Shown here piece after piece: positions 15,019 through 22,502 of a DNA stretch of 27,305 nucleotides; the first letter of the stretch is position 1; each line of letters starts with the position of its first letter. A program made the position numbers and the translations under genes. The notes under the pieces were generated by a model that was not told the DNA's origin, ran no database searches, and worked only from the letters and a program-made list of their open reading frames with translations. Where the stretch lies: contig DASWTW010000221.1 in NCBI GenBank assembly GCA_036401895.1, forward strand, positions 1-27,305, read 5' to 3'. The DNA is from LB3-1 sp036401895. GTDB taxonomy: Bacteria > Chloroflexota > Chloroflexia > Chloroflexales > Kallotenuaceae.

Positions 15019-15554
15019 ATACATCTCCACGTTATAGGAATCGCGGAAACGAGATCTTCTAAAGATGCCAGGAGTAAATAAATAGTTTATGGAGTAAGCT
15101 TTGCGAGTATACAAGATCATCGTCAAAAAGTCAATACCTTAATTGCAGGGCCGGGAGATACCTCATTATCGAGTTTAAGAGGATAAGAAATCACCAATTG
15201 GCTTGAAGGTTTTAAAACCTGGCCTACCTGGAACTATTTCATGACATAAGATTTTCTTGATCGGCCGGCTCAGGTACAAACGGGCGAGATTGGCTGTGTT
15301 CGGGGAGTCATACCAGTGATCCTCATACTTCACGCCCAATCGATGGTCGCAGCATGTGCCTACAAGGGTCATACGTACAGATCTGGTTATTCAACGGAGT
15401 CGCCTGTGAGTTCGTCTGTTCTCTGGCAGGCACAATGTAGCATCTCAAGTATGAGGATTTTTACATAAGCGCCGTATTCGACGTACACTGCTATAGAAAG
15501 AACAGCGAAACAAAGCACAGATTACTCACAGCGTTGCTCTGCGATCGTGCCCCT

Positions 15555-15582
15555 TTGTTCTATGTTCCGTTGTTCTATGTTC
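15555..15582 (+). repeat. 13-bp direct repeat upstream of the phosphatidyltransferase gene
   Basis: TTGTTCTATGTTC occurs twice exactly (15555-15567 and 15570-15582), two bases apart, ending 20 bp before the ATG at 15603. It may be a regulator-binding site or a slipped duplication. Confidence 0.6.
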
Positions 15583-15602
15583 TAAATCTGAGGATCTTAT
15601 AG

Positions 15603-16214
15603 ATGGTTGATAAGCTCTTACGCGGACCGAAAGAGCAGCTGCTGAGTCCGATTGCGTTTGGCCTGCCGCGCTCGATCCAGCCTGTGACGATCACGCTGAT
15701 CGCATTTGGCGCCGGGCTGTGCGCGGCCCTGGCGATCTCGCAGCAGTCCTACTGGTCGGGGCTGGTGCTGTGGCTCGGCAACCGCGTGCTGGATGGTCTC
15801 GACGGCACGTTTGCGCGGGTACACGGCAAGCAATCGGATTGGGGCGGCTACCTGGATATGCTGCTCGACACGGTGATCTACGCCGCGCTCCCGATCGCGC
15901 TGGTTCTGGCGCAGCCGTCGGCGGCGGCCTGGCTGAGTCTGGCGCTGCTGCTGGCCAGCTTCTACTGTAACGGCGCGTCGTGGATGTATCTCGCGGCGCT
16001 GCTGGAAAAGCGCAGCCAGGGCGCACGGGCACGCGGCGAGATGACGACGATCACGATGCCCGGCGGGATCATCGAGGGCAGCGAGACGGTGCTCTTTTAC
16101 ACTTTGTTTCTGCTGATTCCCGGCGCGCTCGTGCCGCTCTTCTGGACGATGGCGCTGCTGGTTTTTGCCACGGCCGGTCAGCGGCTGCTCTGGGCCTGGC
16201 GCGGGCTGGCGTAG
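15603..16214 (+). CDS. CDP-alcohol phosphatidyltransferase family protein
   Basis: A 203-residue membrane enzyme with the complete family signature D64xxD67G68xxA71R72(x8)G81xxxD85xxxD89, whose acidic residues bind the metal ions and the CDP-alcohol. Hydrophobic helices flank it on both sides, giving about five or six membrane segments. Enzymes of this family move a phosphatidyl group, or another phospho-alcohol, from a CDP-linked donor to an alcohol acceptor in phospholipid synthesis. The acceptor (glycerol-3-phosphate, inositol, another alcohol) cannot be told here. The ATG at 15603 is adopted, though no strong Shine-Dalgarno precedes it (only GAGGATC about 13 bases upstream). The next gene starts 11 bp later and is clearly cotranscribed. 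Confidence 0.9.
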   Translation: MVDKLLRGPKEQLLSPIAFGLPRSIQPVTITLIAFGAGLCAALAISQQSYWSGLVLWLGNRVLDGLDGTFARVHGKQSDWGGYLDMLLDTVIYAALPIALVLAQPSAAAWLSLALLLASFYCNGASWMYLAALLEKRSQGARARGEMTTITMPGGIIEGSETVLFYTLFLLIPGALVPLFWTMALLVFATAGQRLLWAWRGLA

Positions 16215-16225
16215 GAGGACTCAGG

Positions 16226-16957
16226 ATGTCGGACTCATCCGCGCGCGCTCGGCTCTTCCGCGCGCCGGCAGGATTTTTGCACCGCCACTGGCACAAGCTG
16301 ATCGCGCTGACGTTTTGGCTGCTGGTGCTGGGCGGCTACCAGTGGTACGCCTGGCGCAACGATCTCAGCTCCTTTGCGGTCGCTCAGCAGCTGATCCGTC
16401 TGCTGGCCGGCAGCGCCTACGGCCCGCTGCTCTTTATCGTGGCCTACATGCTGCGCCCGCTGCTGCTGTTTTCGGCGGCGGTGCTTTCGATCGTGGCGGG
16501 CTTTGTTTGGGGGCCGGTGTGGGGCGTGGTCTATACGCTGATCGGCAGCAACAGCTCGGCGACGGTCGCCTATGTGGTCGGGCGCTTCTTCGGGCGCGGT
16601 CTGCTCACAGGCGATCAGGCGACGGGCCTGATGCAGCGCTACGCCGAGCGGCTGCGCAGCAACAGCTTTGTCGCGGTGATGATCATGCGTCTGATCTTTC
16701 TGCCCTACGATCTGGTCAACTATCTGGCCGGCTTTCTGCGCATCGACTACCGAGCGTTTATCACGGCGACGATCCTGGGCTCGATTCCTGGAACGTTTGC
16801 GTTTGTGCTGGCGGGCGCATCGATCCAGGGCGATTTTCGTGACGGCCCGTCCGGCTTTGATCCGCGCGTCTTTGCGGCATCGCTGGCGATCTTCGGCATC
16901 AGCCTGTTGGTCGCGCGCTATCTCAAGCGCCGCGAGCGAGTGAGTGATAAAGGATAA
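16226..16957 (+). CDS. TVP38/TMEM64 (DedA-superfamily, VTT domain) membrane protein
   Basis: 243 residues from the ATG at 16226, which has AGGAGG seven bases upstream. An earlier in-frame ATG at 15980 lies inside the phosphatidyltransferase and is rejected. The protein has an N-terminal transmembrane helix and then the VTT core: FIVAYMLRPLLLFSAAVLSIVAGFVWG, with a re-entrant GPVWGVVYTLIGSNSSATVAYVVGRFFGR pattern, then the MRLIFLPYDLVNYLAGFLRI segment typical of TVP38. A C-terminal helix ends in a basic tail. This superfamily is linked to lipid scrambling or transport across the membrane. It overlaps the ribosome-binding region of the next oxidoreductase gene. The same pair occurs in other bacteria as a bifunctional TVP38/FAD-oxidoreductase protein, which supports joint function. 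Confidence 0.9.
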   Translation: MSDSSARARLFRAPAGFLHRHWHKLIALTFWLLVLGGYQWYAWRNDLSSFAVAQQLIRLLAGSAYGPLLFIVAYMLRPLLLFSAAVLSIVAGFVWGPVWGVVYTLIGSNSSATVAYVVGRFFGRGLLTGDQATGLMQRYAERLRSNSFVAVMIMRLIFLPYDLVNYLAGFLRIDYRAFITATILGSIPGTFAFVLAGASIQGDFRDGPSGFDPRVFAASLAIFGISLLVARYLKRRERVSDKG

Positions 16958-16964
16958 TCTCTCG

Positions 16965-18455
16965 ATGACGACACAAACCACAACCTACTCGACGATCGTG
17001 ATCGGCGCGGGCTCGGGCGGGCTGACAGTCGCGATCGGCCTGGCGGCGTTCGGTAAGCCCGTGGCCCTGATCGAGGGCGGCGCGGTCGGCGGCGATTGTA
17101 CCAACGTCGGCTGTATTCCATCCAAAACGCTGATTCACGAGGCCGCGCAGCGCGCCGCCGACCCGGCGACGATCCTGGCGACGGTTCAGCAACGGCGCGA
17201 CCATCTGCGCGACGAAGAAACCGCGCATGTGCAGCAGATCGAGAACCTGAGCTATATCCACGGCTGGGCGCGCTTCGTGAGCGCCAAAGAGCTGGAGGTC
17301 ACGCACGCCGACGGATCGCGCCGGCGAGTTAGCGCGGCCAACATCGTGATCGCGACCGGCTCACGTCCTCGCGAGATCGAGATTCCCGGCCTGCCGTCCG
17401 ATCGCGCGCTGACCAACGAGAGCATCTTCGAGCTGAAGGACGCGCCCCGGCACCTGGCGATCGTCGGTGCGGGCGTAATCGCGATGGAGCTGGCCTTCGC
17501 GTTTCGCAAGCTGGGTAGTCGCGTGACGATCCTGACCAAAGATCAGCGCGTGATGCGGCGCGAATCTGAATCAACTTCCGAGGTGCTGACGGCTTCGCTG
17601 CGCGACAGCGCGATCGATGTGCGCTACGGCGTGACTGTGACGGCCTACGACGTGGAGAGCGAAACACTGCGGCTCAGGGATGGCTCGGCAATCGCAGGCG
17701 TGGATCGCGTGCTGCTGGCGATCGGCAGGGCGCGCAATATCGATAAGCTGGGCCTTGAGCAGATCGGCGTGAAGTTCGATCCCGACACCGGCATTCAGGT
17801 CGATCGCAATGGCCGGACGAGTATTCCCGGCATCTACGCGATCGGCGATGTCACGCCGACCTCGCGCTGGACGCACTCGGCGGGCGCGCAGGGGCGGCGC
17901 GTCGTGCAGCAGATCGCGTTTCCGTGGCTGCCCGCCTGGAGCGCAGAGCCGCTCTATCCCAGCGCCACCTTCAGCGATCCCGAGGTTGCCGGCGTTGGCT
18001 TGCTGCCGGATCAGATCGCGCGGCGCTACCATCCCGGCCTGATCAAAACGCTGCGGGTCGAGCTGTCCAGCACCGACAAAGGCTATACCGAAGGCTTGAA
18101 CTATGGCTTCATCGAGGTGTATGCCCTGCGGCTGACCGGGCGCATCCTGGGCGCAACGATCGTTGGGCCGCGCGCCGCCGAGATGATCTCGTTCTTCACG
18201 CTGGCGATCAGCGAAGGAGTCACGCTCTACCGGCTCTACCGCCTGGTCTATCCCTACCCGACGCACTCGACCGGCATCCAGACGATCGCCGATACGTTTA
18301 TGCGCGAAACGCTGCCGCACATTCCGGCCGAGCTGGGCGCGGTCCTGTGCTACGGCCTCGCGACGATCTGGGGGCGTCTGCGCGGCGGCTCGTTTGCGGC
18401 TATCGCCCCACCAGATCGCAAGCTGGCGGCGTTCGGCGGCTGGGGCGGCGAGTGA
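16965..18455 (+). CDS. Class I FAD-dependent disulfide oxidoreductase (mercuric reductase/lipoamide dehydrogenase-like)
   Basis: 496 residues. An FAD-binding GxGxxG (IGAGSGG, ~13-19) is followed by the redox-active disulfide C45-TNVG-C50 in GGDCTNVGCIPSK. A second nucleotide-binding motif, VGAGVIAMELA, lies near residue 168, and the FAD-contacting YAIGDV lies near 288. The dimerisation domain ends in YPYPTHSTGIQTIAD, in place of the HAHPT of lipoamide dehydrogenase. There is no N-terminal mercury-binding domain and no C-terminal Cys pair, so it is not a typical MerA. The ATG at 16965 is preferred over the GTG at 16944 because AAAGGA lies ten bases before it and the longer form adds only a short odd extension. 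It is the third gene of the phosphatidyltransferase/TVP38 operon. The substrate is unknown: a thiol or quinone, possibly linked to the membrane partner. Confidence 0.9.
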   Translation: MTTQTTTYSTIVIGAGSGGLTVAIGLAAFGKPVALIEGGAVGGDCTNVGCIPSKTLIHEAAQRAADPATILATVQQRRDHLRDEETAHVQQIENLSYIHGWARFVSAKELEVTHADGSRRRVSAANIVIATGSRPREIEIPGLPSDRALTNESIFELKDAPRHLAIVGAGVIAMELAFAFRKLGSRVTILTKDQRVMRRESESTSEVLTASLRDSAIDVRYGVTVTAYDVESETLRLRDGSAIAGVDRVLLAIGRARNIDKLGLEQIGVKFDPDTGIQVDRNGRTSIPGIYAIGDVTPTSRWTHSAGAQGRRVVQQIAFPWLPAWSAEPLYPSATFSDPEVAGVGLLPDQIARRYHPGLIKTLRVELSSTDKGYTEGLNYGFIEVYALRLTGRILGATIVGPRAAEMISFFTLAISEGVTLYRLYRLVYPYPTHSTGIQTIADTFMRETLPHIPAELGAVLCYGLATIWGRLRGGSFAAIAPPDRKLAAFGGWGGE

Positions 18456-18504
18456 TCGATTGCCGAGGCTCGTAGGGGCGTGATGTATCACTCCCAAAAA
18501 CCTT

Positions 18505-20460
18505 CTATCGGTAGCTGATCAGCCGCTCGATCCACCAGGCCCCGCCCGAGATCAACAGCGCTCCCGTGACAAGCGCGGCGCTCAATCTGAGGATCGTCGT
18601 GCGACACCACAGCTCGGCCAGCGCAATGCCGCCGCCCAGCGCAATCGCGGGAAAGATGAACGATTCCCAGCGCAGCGCCTGCTGTGAGAAGAGCAGCGTT
18701 GCCCACGAGAGCAGCATCGCCAGCCACCAGGCCAGCAGCAGCCCGCCGAGCGCGCGATTGTGCCGCCAGGCCAGCGCCAGCCCCGCGAGTCCCAGCGCCG
18801 TCAGGATCGGGCCGATCGCGCCGGCGAGAAGCAGCAGCTCACCGGCCTCACGCGCGATTCGCTGGATCGGCGTGGTGGCGGTGGGCGGCGCTGGCGGACG
18901 ATCGAGGACCGCGCTCAGCAGCAGCGGCGTGCTGTAGTAGATCAGCGTCACGCCGAGCAGCGCCCCGCCGCCGATCAGGATCAAACGCCAGACGCGAGCG
19001 TCACGCTGGATCAGCCAGATCAGCGCCAGCGCCACGCCAAACGCCAGCAGCGAAAGCAGCACGCCGAAATGTCCCAGCATCACCATCGCGGTGGTCGCGC
19101 CGAGCAGCAGATCCGGCGCCGCTCGTTGTCGCCAGCGCAGCAGCACCAGCGTCCAGGGCAGTACCAGCGCCTGGCCCCAGATATTCGCCATCTCGCCCAC
19201 TGAGAGCGAGGTCAGCAGCGGCGCGGCAAAGAGATAGATCCCGCCAGCCAGCCAGGCCGCGATCGGCGGCTGCCCGACTGAGCGCAGGATCAGCCACAGC
19301 CAGAGGATCGCCAGGCTGTCGGCGAGCGCGTTGGCGACGGTTATCAGCTCGTTGGTATGGCCGGTGAAAAGCTGAAGCGGCAGCAGCGCGATGTATTGGC
19401 CGGGAGGGTAGGGCGCAGGACCGCCGCCGGCCTCGCCCGGCAGATCTTCGGTGAAGAAAATATCGCCGCGTGTGAGCTGAATCAGATTGTTGGTGTTCAG
19501 GCCGATGTCGCTCGAAAACGTCTGCGGATGGAGCAGACCCAGCACGCGGATCAGCCACGCCAGCACGATCAGCGCCGTAACTGTGCGCGCCTCAAGCGCC
19601 GACGGCACCAGCCCGATCAGCCGCGCCAGGCCACGCGCCAGCGGCTCAAGCAGGATCGACAGCCCGTAGCCGGCCAGCAGCACGAGCGCGATCCGTGACG
19701 TGACGAGCGTCAGGCCGAGCCGCTGCCAGACCAGCAGTGCCGCCAGCACGACGATTACAACACCCAGGATGAGCGCCGCCCAGCGCGCGGACAGCGACCA
19801 GCGCCGCAGCAGGCCGTAGCCCACGCCGACGATCGCGCCCAGCAGCCCGAGCTGCGACCAATCCGGCACGGCAGCTGTGAGCGTGCTTACGCTCAGCGCG
19901 TCGGCGGCAAACGCCAGCTTGCGGGGATCGCCGGGCGGCTGGATCGCAGGCGTGTGGAAGCGCAGATCCAGATCGCCTGAGCCTGTCGCGGGCAGCAGCA
20001 GATGATAGGTTGCGTGCGGCCGGCTCAGCGGCAGCGTCAGCAGCGGCGTGTTGCCCAGCGCGACAGTGCTGGTCATCGGCTCGGCGGCGGGCGGCAGCGC
20101 AACCACGCTGAGATCGGCGCGCAGCGGAGCCTGACCAACGCCCGGAAAATGAATACGCGCGTCTTCAAATGCCCAGCGATAGGCCACCGTCGCCAACTGG
20201 CACTCGGCGCGCGGCACGTCATACTCGGAGTCGGGCCGGTTAAAGCCCTCGATGTAGGGCCGGTCGAACACATCGTCGGCGACGCAGTTCGAGGCGACCG
20301 GCGGCGATCCGCCGATGTCCAGGCGATAGGCGAACGGCGCGCGGTAGGCCAGGCCGCCCAGCACAAGCATCGCCGCGATCAGCAGCCACAGCCACGGCTC
20401 GCGCAGCCAGGTGAGCAGCGCGCGCAGCTCGGCGCGGGCGAGATTCAAGATCGCGCTCAA
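18505..20460 (-). CDS. Large polytopic membrane protein (GT-C glycosyltransferase-like, uncharacterised)
   Basis: 651 residues. One N-terminal transmembrane helix (LWLLIAAMLVLGGLA) is followed by a ~170-residue outside domain with the conserved-looking stretch DRPYIEGFNRPDSEYD. About a dozen further membrane helices follow. A loop between helices (near residues 315-370: LHPQTFSSDIGLN, then PPGQYIALLPLQLFTGHTNELITV) resembles the extracytoplasmic loops of GT-C/PMT-type sugar transferases, which use lipid-linked sugars. A DE/DD catalytic motif typical of that superfamily is not obvious. The ATG at 20460 has only a weak purine stretch upstream. It stands alone between a convergent oxidoreductase gene and the upstream CvpA gene. 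Membrane protein is sure; glycosyltransferase is a guess. Confidence 0.75.
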   Translation of the reverse strand: MSAILNLARAELRALLTWLREPWLWLLIAAMLVLGGLAYRAPFAYRLDIGGSPPVASNCVADDVFDRPYIEGFNRPDSEYDVPRAECQLATVAYRWAFEDARIHFPGVGQAPLRADLSVVALPPAAEPMTSTVALGNTPLLTLPLSRPHATYHLLLPATGSGDLDLRFHTPAIQPPGDPRKLAFAADALSVSTLTAAVPDWSQLGLLGAIVGVGYGLLRRWSLSARWAALILGVVIVVLAALLVWQRLGLTLVTSRIALVLLAGYGLSILLEPLARGLARLIGLVPSALEARTVTALIVLAWLIRVLGLLHPQTFSSDIGLNTNNLIQLTRGDIFFTEDLPGEAGGGPAPYPPGQYIALLPLQLFTGHTNELITVANALADSLAILWLWLILRSVGQPPIAAWLAGGIYLFAAPLLTSLSVGEMANIWGQALVLPWTLVLLRWRQRAAPDLLLGATTAMVMLGHFGVLLSLLAFGVALALIWLIQRDARVWRLILIGGGALLGVTLIYYSTPLLLSAVLDRPPAPPTATTPIQRIAREAGELLLLAGAIGPILTALGLAGLALAWRHNRALGGLLLAWWLAMLLSWATLLFSQQALRWESFIFPAIALGGGIALAELWCRTTILRLSAALVTGALLISGGAWWIERLISYR

Positions 20461-20640
20461 TCAGGCCCTGCCACTTTCACGCAGACGAGCCGGAAGCGCC
20501 CAGGATGGAGGCAAACGATCGATTCTATGATTGAACATCCAGTGCATAGGAAGCTGTATCGATTCTGGTGAAACAGGTTCACGCGACGGCTTAGTATACA
20601 GTACCTTGCGCCGGACGCAACCAGACGCTGCTTCATTGTT

Positions 20641-21102
20641 CTACTGCACGCCGGCCAGCGTGCGCTCCAGCCAGCTAAACGGCTGGATCAGCGGCCCAGT
20701 GACGACCCCGCGCGCCAGATACTCCTGCATCCCCTGGTCCAGCGCGATGCGGTGGAAAAAGCCCAGCGCCAGCGCCAGCACGATCAAGCCCTGAAGCAGC
20801 GCCGGCACGATGCCCAGAATTTTGTTGATCAGCGTCGCGTGGAAGCTGCGCGGGATCGCCCAGTTGATCAGCCAGGTCAGCGTCGTGACCACCAGCAGCA
20901 CGCCGCCGAAGATCGCCAGCGTGCGCAGGATCACGTTCTGGATCGAGCCCTCGATCGTGGCGCCGGCCGTGAGCAGCGCCGCCAGCAGACCGATCGCGAG
21001 CAGCGCCGCCGTGCGGGTGATTCCTCGGATCAGCCCCTGGTGGTAGCCGCCCGCGCCGATCAGCGCCAGCAGCGCCAGCACCGCCGCATCCAACAGCGTC
21101 AT
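20641..21102 (-). CDS. CvpA-family membrane protein
   Basis: 153 residues with four hydrophobic helices. It begins MTLLDAAVLALLALIGAGGYHQGLIRGI, where the G-x-x-x-G-L-x-R-G pattern after helix 1 is the hallmark of the CvpA (colicin V production) family. The ATG at 21102 has AAAGGA eight bases upstream. CvpA proteins are inner-membrane proteins tied to envelope stability and bile or detergent tolerance in other bacteria, with no known enzymatic activity. It diverges from the RNA methyltransferase gene with 62 bp between the two start codons, so both promoters are packed in that gap. Confidence 0.85.
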   Translation of the reverse strand: MTLLDAAVLALLALIGAGGYHQGLIRGITRTAALLAIGLLAALLTAGATIEGSIQNVILRTLAIFGGVLLVVTTLTWLINWAIPRSFHATLINKILGIVPALLQGLIVLALALGFFHRIALDQGMQEYLARGVVTGPLIQPFSWLERTLAGVQ

Positions 21103-21151
21103 GTGTGCGATCCTTTGTCGGTGGAGGACAGCAGCGTCGGCTCCGGTACGC

Positions 21152-21157
21152 TATAAT
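21152..21157 (+). promoter_or_regulatory. TATAAT -10 box close to the methyltransferase start
   Basis: A consensus TATAAT ends seven bases before the ATG at 21165. No good -35 box and no Shine-Dalgarno are seen. If the box is used, transcription would start at or just before the ATG, giving a leaderless mRNA. Confidence 0.4.
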
Positions 21158-21164
21158 GCCGTCC

Positions 21165-22361
21165 ATGTCTTCAAAACGATTTCAAAAAGCGATGTTCAAA
21201 GCGCTTAAGCATACACCACGGCTCGAAAGCTGGCCCTGCCCGCATTTCCCCGAGTGTGGTGGCTGCGCGATGCAGGATATTGCGTACACCGATCAGCTGG
21301 CGGCCAAACACGCCGCGCTGCTCGAAATCTGGGGCGAGGCGCTGCCCGCCGCGCTGCGCGACGACTACACGATTGTCGCGGCTCCCGATCCGTTTGGCTA
21401 CCGGCTGCGCATGGACTACGTGTGCTCCGACGACCGCTTCGGCCTGCGCGTGCGCAAGCGCTTCTATGCGATCGTCGATCTCGGCGAGTGCCATCTGATC
21501 CCGCCCTCGCTGTTCACGATCATTCGCGGAGTGTACACCGCCGCCCGCGAGTGTGGCCTGCCTGACTACAATGTGTACCACAACACGGGCTTTTTGCGCT
21601 ACCTCGTCGTGCGGCGCAACGTCCGCGATGAGTGGCTGCTCTCGTTTGTGACCTCGGAGCGCGCCTACGAGGAGCAGATGGATCGCGCGGCTCAGGCGGC
21701 GCTCGACGCGGGCGCGACCAGCGTCTGGTGGCTGCTCAATCCACGCCACGCCGATCTTTCGTTTGGCGATCCGGTGAAGCACTGGGGCGCGGAGTTCTTG
21801 CCGCAGTATGTTCTGGATCGCACGCTGCTCATGGGGCCGAACACCTTTTTCCAGAACAATGTCGGCGGCTTCGAGCAGATTCTGCGCTATATCACGCCAT
21901 TTGTGGCCGGCGCCGAGCGCATGATCGATCTTTATGCCGGAGTCGGCACGATCGGCATCGCGCTGGCGGATCAGGTCGGCAAGGTTTTTGCCGCCGAGCT
22001 AAGCGACGAGAGCGTCGCACTGGCGCAGCGCAATATTCATCTCAACGGGCTTGAGGATCGGGTGGAGGTTGTGCAGGCCGATGTGGCCGAGATCCTGCGC
22101 GACCCTCGCATCTCGCAGGGCGGAGCCGGCGATGTGCTGGTCGTCGATCCGCCGCGCGCCGGTCTTGGCCCGGATGTCTGCGCGCAGCTCAGCGAGCACG
22201 GACCGCAACGCATCGTCTATGTTTCGTGCAACGCGATCACCCAGGCGATGGACTACGAGATTCTGCGCCAGAGCTACGATCTGGTCGCGGCGCGCGGCTT
22301 CGATCTGTTCCCGCAGACCTATCACTGCGAGCAGGTCGCGGTGCTGGATCGGCGGGGATGA
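21165..22361 (+). CDS. 23S rRNA/tRNA uracil-5-methyltransferase (TrmA/RlmD-type, Fe-S)
   Basis: 398 residues from the ATG at 21165. The three cysteines C25-x5-C31-x2-C34 (CPHFPECGGC), with C109 in DLGEC, are the four [4Fe-4S] ligands seen in RlmD (RumA). The AdoMet-binding motif is DLYAGVGTIGIAL and the substrate/catalytic motif VVDPPRAGL. The nucleophilic Cys lies in YVSCNA (usually SCNP), and the general-base Glu in YHCEQVAVL. The enzyme makes 5-methyluridine in 23S rRNA or tRNA. The N-terminal TRAM domain of RlmD is absent, as in RlmC-type members, so the exact target is open. The upstream ATGs at 21105 and 21156 are less likely because they overlap the TATAAT box and add non-family residues. 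The gene is monocistronic and ends at a structured repeat. Confidence 0.9.
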   Translation: MSSKRFQKAMFKALKHTPRLESWPCPHFPECGGCAMQDIAYTDQLAAKHAALLEIWGEALPAALRDDYTIVAAPDPFGYRLRMDYVCSDDRFGLRVRKRFYAIVDLGECHLIPPSLFTIIRGVYTAARECGLPDYNVYHNTGFLRYLVVRRNVRDEWLLSFVTSERAYEEQMDRAAQAALDAGATSVWWLLNPRHADLSFGDPVKHWGAEFLPQYVLDRTLLMGPNTFFQNNVGGFEQILRYITPFVAGAERMIDLYAGVGTIGIALADQVGKVFAAELSDESVALAQRNIHLNGLEDRVEVVQADVAEILRDPRISQGGAGDVLVVDPPRAGLGPDVCAQLSEHGPQRIVYVSCNAITQAMDYEILRQSYDLVAARGFDLFPQTYHCEQVAVLDRRG

Positions 22362-22363
22362 GG

Positions 22364-22490
22364 AGGCCCTCACCCCCTAGCCCCCTCTCCCGTCGCGACA
22401 GGAGAGGGGCAATAGTCGTGGAAGTTTCTTACCCCTCGCCTACCGCAGTGGGAGAGGGGTGCTGAACGAAGTGAAGCGGGGTGAGGGCCT
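22364..22490. repeat. Intergenic inverted-repeat element (REP/MITE-like)
   Basis: The 127-bp element is bounded by perfect 13-bp inverted arms, AGGCCCTCACCCC (22364-22376) and GGGGTGAGGGCCT (22478-22490). Inside are two further hairpins: CCCCTCTCC / GGAGAGGGG (22382-22390 with 22401-22409), and ACCCCTC pairing with GAGGGGT further on. It fills the gap between two convergent genes. CCCTCACCCCCTAGCCCC-type intergenic elements recur in many Chloroflexota and cyanobacterial genomes. It may be a non-autonomous mobile repeat that also serves as a two-way terminator. Only one copy is in the window. Confidence 0.75.
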
Positions 22491-22502
22491 TACACCTTCT
22501 CC

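Larger units (their letters stand above)
14855..15602. other. 748-bp AT-richer intergenic region upstream of P450 locus
   Basis: The region lies between the divergent P450 operon (minus) and the phosphatidyltransferase operon (plus). It holds several symmetric elements: GCGGTTCCAACCGC at 14925-14938, the 14-bp perfect palindrome AGGTTTTAAAACCT at 15207-15220, and a perfect 12-bp inverted repeat ATCCTCATACTT / AAGTATGAGGAT at 15319-15330 and 15447-15458. No convincing gene was found. A 65-codon frame at 15175-15372 (minus) lacks a ribosome-binding site. No tRNA or riboswitch fold was recognised. Confidence 0.6.

Noticed and set aside
14881..15126. 81-codon minus-strand frame upstream of the first P450, considered as a second precursor
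   Set aside because: No ribosome-binding site, overlaps the putative promoter and the start region of the P450, and its end has no aromatic core.
15175..15372. 65-codon minus-strand frame in the long intergenic region
   Set aside because: No Shine-Dalgarno before its ATG, no recognisable domain, and it contains a perfect palindrome and one arm of an inverted repeat. A degraded gene remnant cannot be excluded.
16965..18455. Calling the oxidoreductase a true mercuric reductase
   Set aside because: It lacks the C-terminal Cys pair and the N-terminal metal-binding domain, and no other mer gene is near. Only the general disulfide-oxidoreductase class is supported.
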